From: Rhodobacterales bacterium
GTDB lineage: Bacteria > Pseudomonadota > Alphaproteobacteria > Rhodobacterales > Rhodobacteraceae
DNA length: 40,833 nt
NCBI GenBank assembly: GCA_030950105.1
Contig: JAUZRV010000090.1
Coordinates: 1 to 40,833, forward strand
Direction: 5' to 3'
Positions within the stretch are counted from its first letter, which is position 1, and every line of letters begins with the position of its first letter. Below the pieces are notes generated by a model, which saw nothing but the letters and a program-made list of their open reading frames with translations, made no database searches and was not told the origin of the DNA. The position numbers were made by a program, and so were the translations under genes. Below are positions 1 through 8,156 of the stretch, piece by piece.

Positions 1-81
1 CATCTCGCCAAGAAAAAACTCGCGCTTGGTCCGCTTCTTCTTGTAGGCCTGCTCAAGTGACGAAAAACTCTGCTGTTTCAA
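1..81 (-). CDS. IS5-family transposase, N-terminal fragment (runs off left edge)
   Basis: About 27 codons are visible. The translation starts M-K-Q-Q-S-F-S-S-L and then has the basic block KKKRTKREFFLARM, which matches the characteristic N-terminus of IS5-group DDE transposases (a K/R-rich segment, then FL-x-R/E-M). No ATG is present. The TTG at 79-81 (minus strand) follows a GGGAG ribosome-binding site by about 8 bases and is the best start; an in-frame TTG two codons upstream (85-87) is an alternative. The DDE catalytic residues lie off the window. The start lies about 65 bp inside the terminal inverted repeat, as usual for this group. Confidence 0.72.
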   Translation of the reverse strand, partial: MKQQSFSSLEQAYKKKRTKREFFLGEM

Positions 82-148
82 TGCCAATTCTCCCGTAAGT
101 GCTGCCAGAATTATAGCACGGAAATCAGGGCTTTGTTCAGAGATTTCC
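1..148 (-). mobile_element. IS5-family insertion sequence, left-edge fragment with one terminal inverted repeat
   Basis: Read on the minus strand from about 148, the sequence begins GGAAATCTCTGAACAAAGCC and continues CTGAT. From memory this closely resembles the terminal inverted repeat of E. coli IS5 (GGAAGG, then GAACAAG, then CCCTGAT). It leads into the first codons of an IS5-type transposase. The bases next to the end contain CTAG, which fits the YTAR-type 4-bp target duplication of IS5-group elements. The other end and the second target copy lie outside the window, so neither the duplication nor intactness can be confirmed. The exact boundary is uncertain by 1-2 bases. Confidence 0.75.
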
Positions 149-181
149 TAGCTATTCATCAACGAACAAGGGACATATGCG

Positions 182-484
182 ATGCGCCGGATTTTGGTGG
201 TTTTTTTCCTCACAGCCATGGTAATGCTGTTTATTTTTAACAGCGCCGATTGGTATGCAAAAAATGCGGCCTTACCAAGGTATTGCGAAAACCCAACGCA
301 AGCTGTTGAAATTGTAAAAGAAATCCTAACCAGCGAAACGCCGGGCGAGGGTAAGAAAAGGCGGCCATACATTGTGGCCGCCAAACTCATTTTTCTTGTC
401 CCGCAAGACCAAGGCGAAACGATGCCTGATTACCTCAATCGCTTGCGGGATAGAATATCAGAGTCTTGTGGGGTCGCTTATTGA
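182..484 (+). CDS. Small conserved-looking hypothetical protein with N-terminal membrane segment
   Basis: 100 residues. The N-terminus MRRILVVFFLTAMVMLFIF is a short positive stretch followed by one hydrophobic helix, so the protein is probably anchored in or exported across the inner membrane. The rest (ADWYAKNAALPRYC, then KKRRPYIVAAKLIFLVPQ) is charged and soluble, with two cysteines. A plausible site AAGGGA lies about 10 bases before the ATG. I recognise no functional domain; the sequence resembles small uncharacterised proteins I recall from Rhodobacterales. It runs towards flgI and the two stops are 5 bp apart. An IS5-type element ends only 33 bp upstream, so its native promoter may have been displaced. 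Function unknown. Confidence 0.6.
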   Translation: MRRILVVFFLTAMVMLFIFNSADWYAKNAALPRYCENPTQAVEIVKEILTSETPGEGKKRRPYIVAAKLIFLVPQDQGETMPDYLNRLRDRISESCGVAY

Positions 485-489
485 ACGGA

Positions 490-1593
490 TCAATGCACTA
501 CAAATTCTGCATGCAACGCACCCGCTGCTTTGATACTTTTCAAGATGTCGATCATATTGCGTGGTGACACGCCCAGCGCGTTCAACCCTGCCACCACCTC
601 GGAGAGCGAAGTGCCCTCCGGGATTTCGGCCAGACCGATCCCTTCTTCTTCTGTGATATTTGCATTGGTGCGCGGCACCACAACAGTGGCCCCGTCGGTA
701 AATGGATTCGGCTGCACAACAATGGGTGCTTCCTCAATTCTCAGGGTCAGATTACCTTGAGAAACCGCGACGCGCGAGATGCGCACATCTTCGCCCATAA
801 CAATCGTCCCGGACCTTTGATCCACCACCACGCGCGCACGACGTTCAGGCCGCACAAGAATATTTTCAATCCGCCCCAAAGCATGGGCCGGAGATGCCAA
901 TCGAGTCGCCCCAATATCCAAGCTTACCGTGCCGGAATCGAGCATAACCGCAACGGCACGGCCAAATTTATTGTTGATCGCCTGTTCAATACGCCCCGCC
1001 GTCGTGAAATCCGGCTCCCTAAGGGCAAGCCGAACCGTGGTCAGCGACCCAAAATCAAAATCTATTTCTCGCTCAACCCGCGCGCCGGAAGGAATTACCC
1101 CCGAGGTTGGCACGCCTTGAACCACGCCGCCACCATCCCCTTCGGCAGAGGCCCCCCCGGCAATAATCGTTCCCTGTGCCACCGCATATATTTGACCATC
1201 GGCAGCGTTCATTGGCGTCATAATCAACGTACCCCCGAGCAGGCTTTTGGCGTCTCCAATGGCCGAAACAGTGATGTCGATCCGCCCACCAACGCGGGCA
1301 AACGCAGGCAATGTAGAGGTCACAAAAACGGCAGCAACATTTTTTGGCCGGAACTGTTCACCAGTTACATTGACCCCCAACCGCTCTAGGATATTGGTCA
1401 TGATTTCTTCGGTAAACGGGGCATTTCGCAACCCGTCGCCGGTGCCATTCAGCCCCACAACCAACCCGTAACCAATCAAATCATTGCCCCGAACTCCGTC
1501 AAATTCCACCAAATCCTTTATGCGAATCGGGCTGGCCTGAAGGATCGCCGGGAGCAGGCACAAAATCAGAAAAATACTGCGGAAAAATGTCAT
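490..1593 (-). CDS. flgI: Flagellar basal body P-ring protein FlgI
   Basis: 367 residues, the usual FlgI length. FlgI polymerises in the periplasm into the P-ring, the bushing that surrounds the flagellar rod in the peptidoglycan layer. The N-terminus MTFFRSIFLILCLLPAILQA is a Sec signal peptide, followed directly by the family hallmark SPIRIKDLVEFDGVRGNDLI and GYGLVVGLNGTGDG. The C-terminus keeps the conserved VVAGLNALGVSPRNMIDILK and IKAAGALHAEFVV. Its ATG overlaps the flgL stop by 4 bp (ATGA), indicating translational coupling. It is the last visible gene of the motB-flgE-flgK-flgL-flgI run. The L-ring gene flgH and chaperone flgA are not in the window. Confidence 0.97.
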   Translation of the reverse strand: MTFFRSIFLILCLLPAILQASPIRIKDLVEFDGVRGNDLIGYGLVVGLNGTGDGLRNAPFTEEIMTNILERLGVNVTGEQFRPKNVAAVFVTSTLPAFARVGGRIDITVSAIGDAKSLLGGTLIMTPMNAADGQIYAVAQGTIIAGGASAEGDGGGVVQGVPTSGVIPSGARVEREIDFDFGSLTTVRLALREPDFTTAGRIEQAINNKFGRAVAVMLDSGTVSLDIGATRLASPAHALGRIENILVRPERRARVVVDQRSGTIVMGEDVRISRVAVSQGNLTLRIEEAPIVVQPNPFTDGATVVVPRTNANITEEEGIGLAEIPEGTSLSEVVAGLNALGVSPRNMIDILKSIKAAGALHAEFVVH

Positions 1594-2600
1594 CTCAGGA
1601 AATCCACCAATGATAAGCGCGACAAGCGCACGGTGACGGCATAAAGGCTCTCTAGTTGAAATTGCACAGTTTCCAGTTTGGTCGCCGTATCATAAGGATC
1701 AACTCCGAGAAGTTCTCCTCGCGCATATTCCAGGCTGGTTTTTTCCGCAGCAATGCGCGTTACGCTTTCGTCTATTCGGGCCTCGGTAAATCCCAAATCG
1801 GCACGGATCGAGATGATACCATTTGTACTTGTGAGCAACTTCTCACCCGCGCCAAGCAGCAAATCACCCTTCATTGCCGCCGAATACCCAAGCGTCGGAT
1901 CCGACGCCAACGCAGCAATTGCGGTTTGTTTGAGCATGTCACGAAACACCTGATCGTCGGCGCGAATATCCAGATCGACCGATTCACCTTCGCCGAGTTG
2001 TATAGGCGACATGCTTTGTGTGGCACCTGTATAGGCCAATGTTTCAAAGGACCCGCCCGGCGCATCAAACCAAACGTCCACTGCTGTTTTTATTCCACTT
2101 AATGTCACTTCTCCCGCAACGGCCGTGCGCAGGGACGACAACATATCCTCGGAAGAAACCAGAGCAGATGAATCGACGGCCACGCCCGAAAACAATGCGC
2201 GCCCTGCAACAGAGGTGTTTAGAGATGTCACCAGAGACGCCATTTGCGATCGCGCATCGGCGGAAACCGTGTCATACACCGAGACCAAATTTGTATTGGT
2301 CGTCGCAATAAGAGAGCCGGCCAAATCAGACACAACATCTTGCACTCTGCCCAATGTATTTTGCATGGTGTCGGTGAACAATGTTGCCTCGCTTGTGGCG
2401 GTATCAAATCCATCCAGAACCTCGAGACCATGTTCGATATCGGACAAATAGGAATAATTTCCAGACAAGTGATCGGCAACGTTCGCGGTGCGCCCACTCG
2501 CCAGTTCCTGGGTAAGTTGGTTCATCTGCTGTTTAAGTTGCACATTCTGGCGTTGCAGCATGTAAGTCTGCGCCATATCTCCAATTGTGAGCATTGTCAT
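1590..2600 (-). CDS. flgL: Flagellar hook-filament junction protein FlgL
   Basis: 336 residues. FlgL (HAP3) joins the hook-associated zone to the flagellin filament outside the cell and is secreted by the flagellar type III system, so it has no Sec signal. The N-terminal flagellin-like helix is visible (MLTIGDMAQTYMLQRQNVQL then LTQELASGRTANVADHLSG). The C-terminal helix ends LSRLSLVDFLR, typical of FlgL. The central part is variable, as usual. A GAGG ribosome-binding site lies about 9 bases before the ATG. It starts just after the flgK stop and overlaps flgI by 4 bp. The assignment over flagellin itself rests on length, position after flgK and the C-terminus. Confidence 0.93.
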   Translation of the reverse strand: MTMLTIGDMAQTYMLQRQNVQLKQQMNQLTQELASGRTANVADHLSGNYSYLSDIEHGLEVLDGFDTATSEATLFTDTMQNTLGRVQDVVSDLAGSLIATTNTNLVSVYDTVSADARSQMASLVTSLNTSVAGRALFSGVAVDSSALVSSEDMLSSLRTAVAGEVTLSGIKTAVDVWFDAPGGSFETLAYTGATQSMSPIQLGEGESVDLDIRADDQVFRDMLKQTAIAALASDPTLGYSAAMKGDLLLGAGEKLLTSTNGIISIRADLGFTEARIDESVTRIAAEKTSLEYARGELLGVDPYDTATKLETVQFQLESLYAVTVRLSRLSLVDFLR

Positions 2601-2603
2601 AGT

Positions 2604-4058
2604 TTATAACCTCAGCAGTGTTTGCATCATTTCATCAACCGTTTCGATCATGCGCGCATTGGCGGCATAGGCCTGTTCGATCAACATAAGCCGTTGAATT
2701 TCATAGTCGGAATCAACCCCATCCGAGAGTTCTTGAGACTTTAATTCATCAAGGCGTGCGGTGGCAAAAGACAGACTGTTTTCACCAATTTGCCGACTTG
2801 ATCCGACCTGCGACAGCAGGCTTGCACTAAGATCCGCAGCCGAGCGGGACGCACTACCAAACCCACCCGAGGCCGGCACGCGCAATACATTGACCGCCCC
2901 ATACATAGATTGGAGAAGGGTGGCATCGCCCACCGGGCCGGGGACCGCCGCCCCAATACCATCGCGCAAACGCCAAACGCCGCCGCCGGCATCGGGATCA
3001 ACAAGCGCGTTGATCGAAAGACGCCCTGACAATCCAACTTCGTTGAGAGGGTCAAAGAACGCACCTTGATCGGTGAACAGCCCCGGATCAGCCGCCCCAA
3101 GAGTGGGGTCAACGGTAGCATCCTGATAACGTTCCACCAGATCGCGCGCGACACCATCAATTTGCGTTTGCACTTCTACGCCGGTTTCATCACGGATTTT
3201 GAACAAAGCCCCCAGACTTCCCCCTCTGATCGGGCTGGTGGCCGAATCTGTTCTTACCGGAATTCCGTTGATTGTAAGGCCCGAAAGCATGCCATTGGCC
3301 TGTGTCATATGCGGCACGATCACATTCGTCGTGGTGAAATCGAGCGTCGCCGCGGTGCTATCTACCAAAATTGCGCCACCGGGGGTGAACAATGCGACCG
3401 CTCCACGGTCCCTTGGCACTTCGCGAATTGGAACAATCTGCCCAATTTCGTCAATCGTGCGCTGGCGCAAATCCTGAAGGGACGCCGTTTCTTTGCCCTG
3501 AACCTGTGCCGAGGAAATTCGTATATTCAAATCACGCACTTCACCCAAAGCGGCGTTTAGCCGATCCACCGACGATGCGATGTCACGGTCGGCCTCCACC
3601 CTGAGCTCCTGAACACCGTCAGAAACCCGATTAAGAGTGTTCGACACATCCTGAGCACGCAGAAAAACATTATTTAATCGCTCGTTCAAATCTGGCCGAC
3701 TGGCCGCTTCGACCAGAGAAGATTCAAAGTTCGCCAACCCGGCAGACAGGGAATGATTGTCTTCCGGTGTGCCCAACAATCCCTCGACTCGCTTTAAAAA
3801 ATTGTTGTTGGTCTGCGCATTTGCAAAATCTGCGTCGGCAAATCGCCGGTCGGAAAGAAGCGCGGGATCGACGTTGCGAATAATCCCGTCAATGGCGACA
3901 CCACCGGTGCTTCCGGCAATTCGCGACGAGAGTGAAACTTCGCGCCGCCCATATCCGTCGGTCAATACATTGGCCAGATTGGAAGACACTACTTCCGCGG
4001 ATCGTGCGGCCGTCGTGAGGCCGGTAAGCGCGTTTGACAAGGCACCCGAAATGCTCAT
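2604..4058 (-). CDS. flgK: Flagellar hook-associated protein 1, FlgK
   Basis: 484 residues. FlgK (HAP1) forms the first hook-filament junction ring. The N-terminus has the rod/hook family signature (MSISGALSNALTGLTTAAR, then SSNLANVLTDGYGRR). The C-terminus has the matching helix EIQRLMLIEQAYAANARMI followed by ETVDEMMQTLL. Both ends form the D0 coiled coil. An AAAGGAAA site precedes the ATG. It lies between flgE and flgL on the same strand. A strong hairpin in the 57-bp gap upstream may reduce its expression relative to flgE, which fits a few copies of FlgK against many of FlgE. Confidence 0.95.
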   Translation of the reverse strand: MSISGALSNALTGLTTAARSAEVVSSNLANVLTDGYGRREVSLSSRIAGSTGGVAIDGIIRNVDPALLSDRRFADADFANAQTNNNFLKRVEGLLGTPEDNHSLSAGLANFESSLVEAASRPDLNERLNNVFLRAQDVSNTLNRVSDGVQELRVEADRDIASSVDRLNAALGEVRDLNIRISSAQVQGKETASLQDLRQRTIDEIGQIVPIREVPRDRGAVALFTPGGAILVDSTAATLDFTTTNVIVPHMTQANGMLSGLTINGIPVRTDSATSPIRGGSLGALFKIRDETGVEVQTQIDGVARDLVERYQDATVDPTLGAADPGLFTDQGAFFDPLNEVGLSGRLSINALVDPDAGGGVWRLRDGIGAAVPGPVGDATLLQSMYGAVNVLRVPASGGFGSASRSAADLSASLLSQVGSSRQIGENSLSFATARLDELKSQELSDGVDSDYEIQRLMLIEQAYAANARMIETVDEMMQTLLRL

Positions 4059-4082
4059 GAGGTTTCCTTTCTGGAAAAATTA

Positions 4083-4107
4083 CGGGAGGGTCTTATTCAC
4101 CCTCCCG
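4083..4107 (-). terminator. Hairpin between flgE and flgK, possible partial terminator or mRNA processing site
   Basis: CGGGAGGGT and ACCCTCCCG form a perfect 9-bp GC-rich stem around a 7-base loop. On the minus (coding) strand it is followed by TAATTTTT, a T-rich tract typical of intrinsic termination. It lies between the flgE stop and the flgK ribosome-binding site. Because flgK-flgL-flgI follow on the same strand, partial read-through or RNA processing is more likely than full termination. Confidence 0.65.
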
Positions 4108-4115
4108 AGGAAAAT

Positions 4116-5417
4116 TTATCGTTTGATATTTGTAGTTTCTTGCAACATTTCATCCACCGTCTGAATGACTTTGGCGTTGGATGAATAGGCCCTCTGGGTC
4201 TGAATCATTGCGGTCAATTCACCCGCAACATCGGTTGCCGATTCTTCACGCGCAAAGGCCACGATATCGCCGGTTGGCCCATCACTTGCATCCCATAGGA
4301 AATAGGACCCGCTTTCAGGCGAAGGGATATATGTCTGAAAATCAAGGGCGACCATCCCGTTGGGGTTGGGCAAATCTACCAGCGGAATTTTATAGATCGT
4401 CCGCGTGATACCAGTATCAAAAAATGCATGCACATATCCGTTTGCGTCGACTTCAACACCCGTAACATTGCCCACTGGTGATCCGTCTTTGGTGATCTTG
4501 ACCGGCGCAAAACTATCGGACAACTGGGTCAAACCATTTGATTGCCCAAGCAAACCGATGTCGATTTCCATCGGGCCGCCGGCAACATTGACGATAAGCC
4601 CACCGGTCGCCGGATCATAGGCCCCGCCACTTGTTGTTGTCACCGACAAAAGCGTGCCGCCCGCTGTCCGGCTATCTTCGAATGTGAGAACATATTCACC
4701 AATAATCGCAGTGCCCGTCGCCGAATCTCGGATCGTCATTGTCCATTCATTCGAGGATCCGGTGCCTGGAACTGTTGGCGTAAACTCGACCTGAATACTC
4801 TCGGAGGTGCCGAGGTTATCATAATATTCCACCGACAAGTCTTGCGCGAGGCCGGCAGATCCTGCTTCTGTATCAGTCGCGGGTAAGTTCACACCCAGCG
4901 CCATATTGGTCGTCGGTTCACCAAAAAACTGATTCACATTGATTTGAACCGCTTCAAGACCATCGCTGGTATCGCGGGGATACGATGGAATGGTCCCGTC
5001 GGAATTGGCCGGCCAACCAAGCAACACAAGGCCCGATTCAGAAGCTAGATAGCCATCCGCATCGGTCCGGAAGGACCCGGTTGTTGTCAGATACATATTG
5101 GGGGCCCCATTGCCGACCGTAACCTGGCTTTGCTGGGCGACCGGCAACATACCGCGCCCTCGCACGGCCAAATCGGTTGGGTTGGCTGTGGAGACCAACG
5201 GGCCACGCTGATCAATAAGGCGTTGCGTCGTTGTGCGCACCCCGCCCGCAGAATAGCTGCCTCCTGTTGAGGAAATAACCATCGAATGAAAATCCGCCTC
5301 CATCCTTTTATATCCAAAGGTAGAGGAGTTTGCGATATTGTCCGAGATTGTCGCCAATCGTGTCGCGTTTGAACTCAAACCCGCCACGCCGGCATTAAGA
5401 GCGGAAGAAATTGTCAT
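4116..5417 (-). CDS. flgE: Flagellar hook protein FlgE
   Basis: 433 residues from the chosen start. FlgE polymerises into the hook, the universal joint outside the outer membrane. The N-terminus MTISSALNAGVAGLSSNATR, then ATISDNIANSSTFGYKR, and the C-terminus ELTAMIQTQRAYSSNAKVI then QTVDEML are the conserved terminal helices of hook proteins. An upstream in-frame ATG would add 19 residues that do not fit the family; the start at 5417 has an AAAGG site at good spacing and gives the standard N-terminus. The middle (residues about 75-330) is the variable surface region, rich in G, T and D. A hairpin follows the gene before flgK. Confidence 0.95.
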   Translation of the reverse strand: MTISSALNAGVAGLSSNATRLATISDNIANSSTFGYKRMEADFHSMVISSTGGSYSAGGVRTTTQRLIDQRGPLVSTANPTDLAVRGRGMLPVAQQSQVTVGNGAPNMYLTTTGSFRTDADGYLASESGLVLLGWPANSDGTIPSYPRDTSDGLEAVQINVNQFFGEPTTNMALGVNLPATDTEAGSAGLAQDLSVEYYDNLGTSESIQVEFTPTVPGTGSSNEWTMTIRDSATGTAIIGEYVLTFEDSRTAGGTLLSVTTTSGGAYDPATGGLIVNVAGGPMEIDIGLLGQSNGLTQLSDSFAPVKITKDGSPVGNVTGVEVDANGYVHAFFDTGITRTIYKIPLVDLPNPNGMVALDFQTYIPSPESGSYFLWDASDGPTGDIVAFAREESATDVAGELTAMIQTQRAYSSNAKVIQTVDEMLQETTNIKR

Positions 5418-5516
5418 AGATACGCCTTTCTGCTGCATCGACCTATTCGTCAGACACAGAGATACGGACAGCAACTTAACAGGCAGCTAACATATAAAAT
5501 GCGTTCTATTTCGTAT

Positions 5517-6371
5517 CTATTTTTCTGAGCGCAGCAAAATCACCTCAATCCGGTTATTGCGGACGGCCATTGGATTGCGCACGACAGGCTTGCGATCGGC
5601 ATGTCCGGTTACACGCTGAATACGGGCAAAGGACATTCCTTGCTCTTGCAGCAATACCCGCATTTGATTGGCGCGTTCGGTTGACAGACGCCATACTGGG
5701 TTACTCTCCAATACCACGGGCCGCGCTGTGACATAGCCAGCAACTGCAACACTGTTTTCAACAACATTTGTCACATTGGCGATCATGCGTGCCAAATCTT
5801 CGAGCAATACAGTTGGCTCATTGGTGTTGTCGCGAAAGAGTTCGGCACCCGGAAGATCAAACAATTCAATCACCAGCCCTTCGTCCGTCACCCGAGTGAC
5901 AATATGCCTTAATATTTCTTTGGCGACATCGCTTTCGCCGGCGCGCCCTAACAAAGCACTTTCCATAGCTTTGAGTTCGACGTCTTCTTTGGCCCGCTCT
6001 GCACCTTCATTTCCATCAGAAGAAACCCCGGTCTGGCCTTGGGCCTCGCGGGCTTCCGCTGGCCGTTGCGCCGAAGCACCTGTGCCGTTCTGGGGCAGGG
6101 TTTCCTCACTGAACACACTGTCCCCACCAAAGGCCCCCTCACCACCGCCGGATACCCGACTGATTGCCACCGTGGGGCTAAAATAATCCGCCACACCTTT
6201 ACGTTGTTTTTCTGTCGTCGCGTTCAACAACCACATCAATAGAAAAAAGGCCATCATAGCGGTCACAAAGTCGGCATACGCCACTTTCCAGGCCCCACCA
6301 TGGTGCCCGCCGCCTTGGATTACTTTTTTTCTCTTGATGATGATTGGCGCTACATTGCTTTGCGCAGCCAT
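5517..6371 (-). CDS. motB: Flagellar motor stator protein MotB
   Basis: About 284 residues. MotB forms the stator with MotA and anchors it to peptidoglycan. The N-terminal cytoplasmic segment (IIIKRKKVIQGGGHHGGAWK) leads into one membrane helix, AYADFVTAMMAFFLLMWLL, with the conserved proton-binding Asp in the YADFVTA motif. After a long acidic linker, the C-terminal OmpA-like peptidoglycan-binding domain is seen (WRLSTERANQMRVLLQEQG, RIQRVTGHADRKPV, RNNRIEVILL). Two GTG codons lie just upstream in frame; the ATG at 6371 is preferred because AGGTGG upstream can act as its ribosome-binding site. motA is not in the window. It heads the flagellar run on this strand. Confidence 0.93.
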   Translation of the reverse strand: MAAQSNVAPIIIKRKKVIQGGGHHGGAWKVAYADFVTAMMAFFLLMWLLNATTEKQRKGVADYFSPTVAISRVSGGGEGAFGGDSVFSEETLPQNGTGASAQRPAEAREAQGQTGVSSDGNEGAERAKEDVELKAMESALLGRAGESDVAKEILRHIVTRVTDEGLVIELFDLPGAELFRDNTNEPTVLLEDLARMIANVTNVVENSVAVAGYVTARPVVLESNPVWRLSTERANQMRVLLQEQGMSFARIQRVTGHADRKPVVRNPMAVRNNRIEVILLRSEK

Positions 6372-6430
6372 CTCCACCACCTATTTAATTCACCCAAGGC
6401 AAGATCTAGCAGGCAGGTGTTACAGCGGCC

Positions 6431-6453
6431 TTAACAATTACAGTTGTCGTTAA
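6431..6453. promoter_or_regulatory. Palindromic AT-rich site upstream of motB
   Basis: In the 137-bp gap before motB, ACAA and TTGT form an inverted repeat separated by 6 bases, flanked on both sides by TTAA. TTAA half-sites occur in CtrA boxes of alphaproteobacteria, but the spacing here (15 bases) is not the classical 7. It is a candidate operator for the motB-flg operon only. No clear sigma-28 or sigma-54 promoter was recognised by eye. Confidence 0.25.
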
Positions 6454-6508
6454 TGTGTTCGCAATATGTGTTGCGCGCCGAACGGTGGGCTTGCCGCAAT
6501 TGCCGCGA

Positions 6509-6853
6509 TCAATTCACCACCCGAATAAGTTTGCGTTCCAGAACCCGCAGCACCGATTTAAGATCGTGACCGCGCTTCAACACCTGTCCGTCGGCCCCGA
6601 TCAATGCATATTCTTTTTGCTTGGCGCGCAATTTCGGGCATTTCTCGATTCGGTAAAGCGGATGTTCGGCGGTGCGGCGAAAAATCGAAAAAACCGCCAT
6701 ATCCCGCAGTAGGGAAATCCCGTAATCGCGCCATTCATCGGCGGCAACCATCCGCCCGTAAAGCGACATGATCAGGTTTAATTCACCGCGCTGAAACGCC
6801 ACTTGGGCAGGGATATTGCGAGGTTGAATAGAGGTCGGGGGTTGAAGGGTCAT
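6509..6853 (-). CDS. DUF2794-family protein
   Basis: 114 residues. The sequence matches my recollection of the DUF2794 family, short soluble proteins found widely in alphaproteobacteria: QVAFQRGELNLIMSLYGRMV then AADEWRDYGISLLRDMAVFS, followed by a basic patch (RIEKCPKLRAKQKEYALIG) and a C-terminal helix rich in K and R. There is no signal peptide or membrane helix. The biochemical function is not known. It lies 31 bp beyond the folC stop on the same strand and may be co-transcribed with accD-folC. No strong ribosome-binding site is visible before the ATG. Confidence 0.8.
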   Translation of the reverse strand: MTLQPPTSIQPRNIPAQVAFQRGELNLIMSLYGRMVAADEWRDYGISLLRDMAVFSIFRRTAEHPLYRIEKCPKLRAKQKEYALIGADGQVLKRGHDLKSVLRVLERKLIRVVN

Positions 6854-6884
6854 AAGACGATGCTGCCGCTATTGGCGGCTTAAA

Positions 6885-8156
6885 TCAACCGTTTTGTTGC
6901 AAGACATTTCCGGCAAGATATAGCGACCCACAGATAAGAACCCGCGCAGCGGGCGTTTCGGACAATATCTTTGCAAGGGCCGCATCAACACTTGGCGCGG
7001 TGTCGGCCGGTAAATCAACGGAAACCGCCATAGCGGCGGTTTGATCGGCGGGCAATGTATTGGCCTCGCCGGGGATGGAGACCGCCGTCAGGCCTTGGAC
7101 AACAGCCGCCAAGGGGCGCAGATATCCGGCGATGTCTTTGGTATTCAACATCCCGCAAATCAAATAGGTCGGGCGCTCCGGCAGGGTTTTTAGATGCGCC
7201 GCAATCGCCGCCCCCGCCGCCGGGTTATGCCCACCATCAAGCCAGATTTCGGCCCCTTTTGCCGCCGCAACCAACGGGCCGGTTTTGAGGCGCTGCATAC
7301 GCGCCGCCCATGTGACATTTTCCATCGCCGCTTCGCATGCGGCGTCACCGTGCCCAAGCGCGCGCAGGGCCGCAATCGCCGCGCCTGCATTTTCGATCTG
7401 ATGCGCACCGGGCAATGCGGGCAATGGCAAATCAAGCAATCCGGTTTCGTCCTGAAAAATCAATCGCCCGCGTTCTTCCCAAACATGCCATTGCTGTCCA
7501 TGTGCGATCAACGGCGCCCCAAGACGTGTGGCGGTGGCTTCGATCACCTCCATCGCGTCGTCGGGTTGCGGGCCAACCACGCAAGGCACCCCGCGTTTGA
7601 TAATCCCCGCCTTGTTTTTCGCAATCTCGGCCAGAGTTTCCCCAAGAAATTGCGTGTGATCAATTGAAATCGGGGTGATAATGGTCAACGCCGGCTTGGG
7701 CACAACATTGGTCGCGTCCAATATCCCGCCAAGGCCAACCTCGAGCAAGGTATAATCGGCGGGTGCGCGCGCAAACGCCAGCAGCCCCGCGATGGTGGTG
7801 ATCTCGAAATAGGTGATCGTCTGATGGTCATTGGCGGCGTAACATTCATCCAGAATGGCGCTTAGCGCGTCCTCGGAAATCAATTCACCCGCCAGCCGGA
7901 TACGTTCGTGAAACCGCGCCAAATGCGGCGAGGTATAGGCATGCACGCGTTTTCCCGCCCCCTCGAGACCGGCGCGGATCATCGCCTGCGTTGACCCTTT
8001 GCCGTTGGTGCCCGCGATATGGATCACCGGCGGCATCTTGTCTTGCGGGTTGTCCAACGCGGCCAACAACCGCCAAACGCGGTCAAGCGTGAGATCAATG
8101 ATCTTCGGGTGCAGCGCCATCATTCGTTCAAGAATGACATCCGATGTTACGGTCAT
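6885..8156 (-). CDS. folC: Bifunctional dihydrofolate synthase / folylpolyglutamate synthase
   Basis: 423 residues, the normal FolC length. It ligates glutamate to dihydropteroate and extends the polyglutamate tail of tetrahydrofolates in the cytoplasm, using ATP. The Mur-ligase-like P-loop is clear: VIHIAGTNGKGSTQAMIRAG. Other family motifs are YTSPHLARFHERIRL, TYFEITTIAGLLAF, LLEVGLGGILDATNVV, ISIDHTQFLGETLAEIAKNK and the C-terminal domain IWLDGGHNPAAG. The ATG overlaps the accD stop by 4 bp, so the two are translationally coupled, a common arrangement in bacteria. Confidence 0.96.
   Translation of the reverse strand: MTVTSDVILERMMALHPKIIDLTLDRVWRLLAALDNPQDKMPPVIHIAGTNGKGSTQAMIRAGLEGAGKRVHAYTSPHLARFHERIRLAGELISEDALSAILDECYAANDHQTITYFEITTIAGLLAFARAPADYTLLEVGLGGILDATNVVPKPALTIITPISIDHTQFLGETLAEIAKNKAGIIKRGVPCVVGPQPDDAMEVIEATATRLGAPLIAHGQQWHVWEERGRLIFQDETGLLDLPLPALPGAHQIENAGAAIAALRALGHGDAACEAAMENVTWAARMQRLKTGPLVAAAKGAEIWLDGGHNPAAGAAIAAHLKTLPERPTYLICGMLNTKDIAGYLRPLAAVVQGLTAVSIPGEANTLPADQTAAMAVSVDLPADTAPSVDAALAKILSETPAARVLICGSLYLAGNVLQQNG

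Noticed and set aside
757-1389. A 210-codon open frame on the plus strand
   Set aside because: Antisense to flgI; no recognisable motif and composition typical of a shadow frame.
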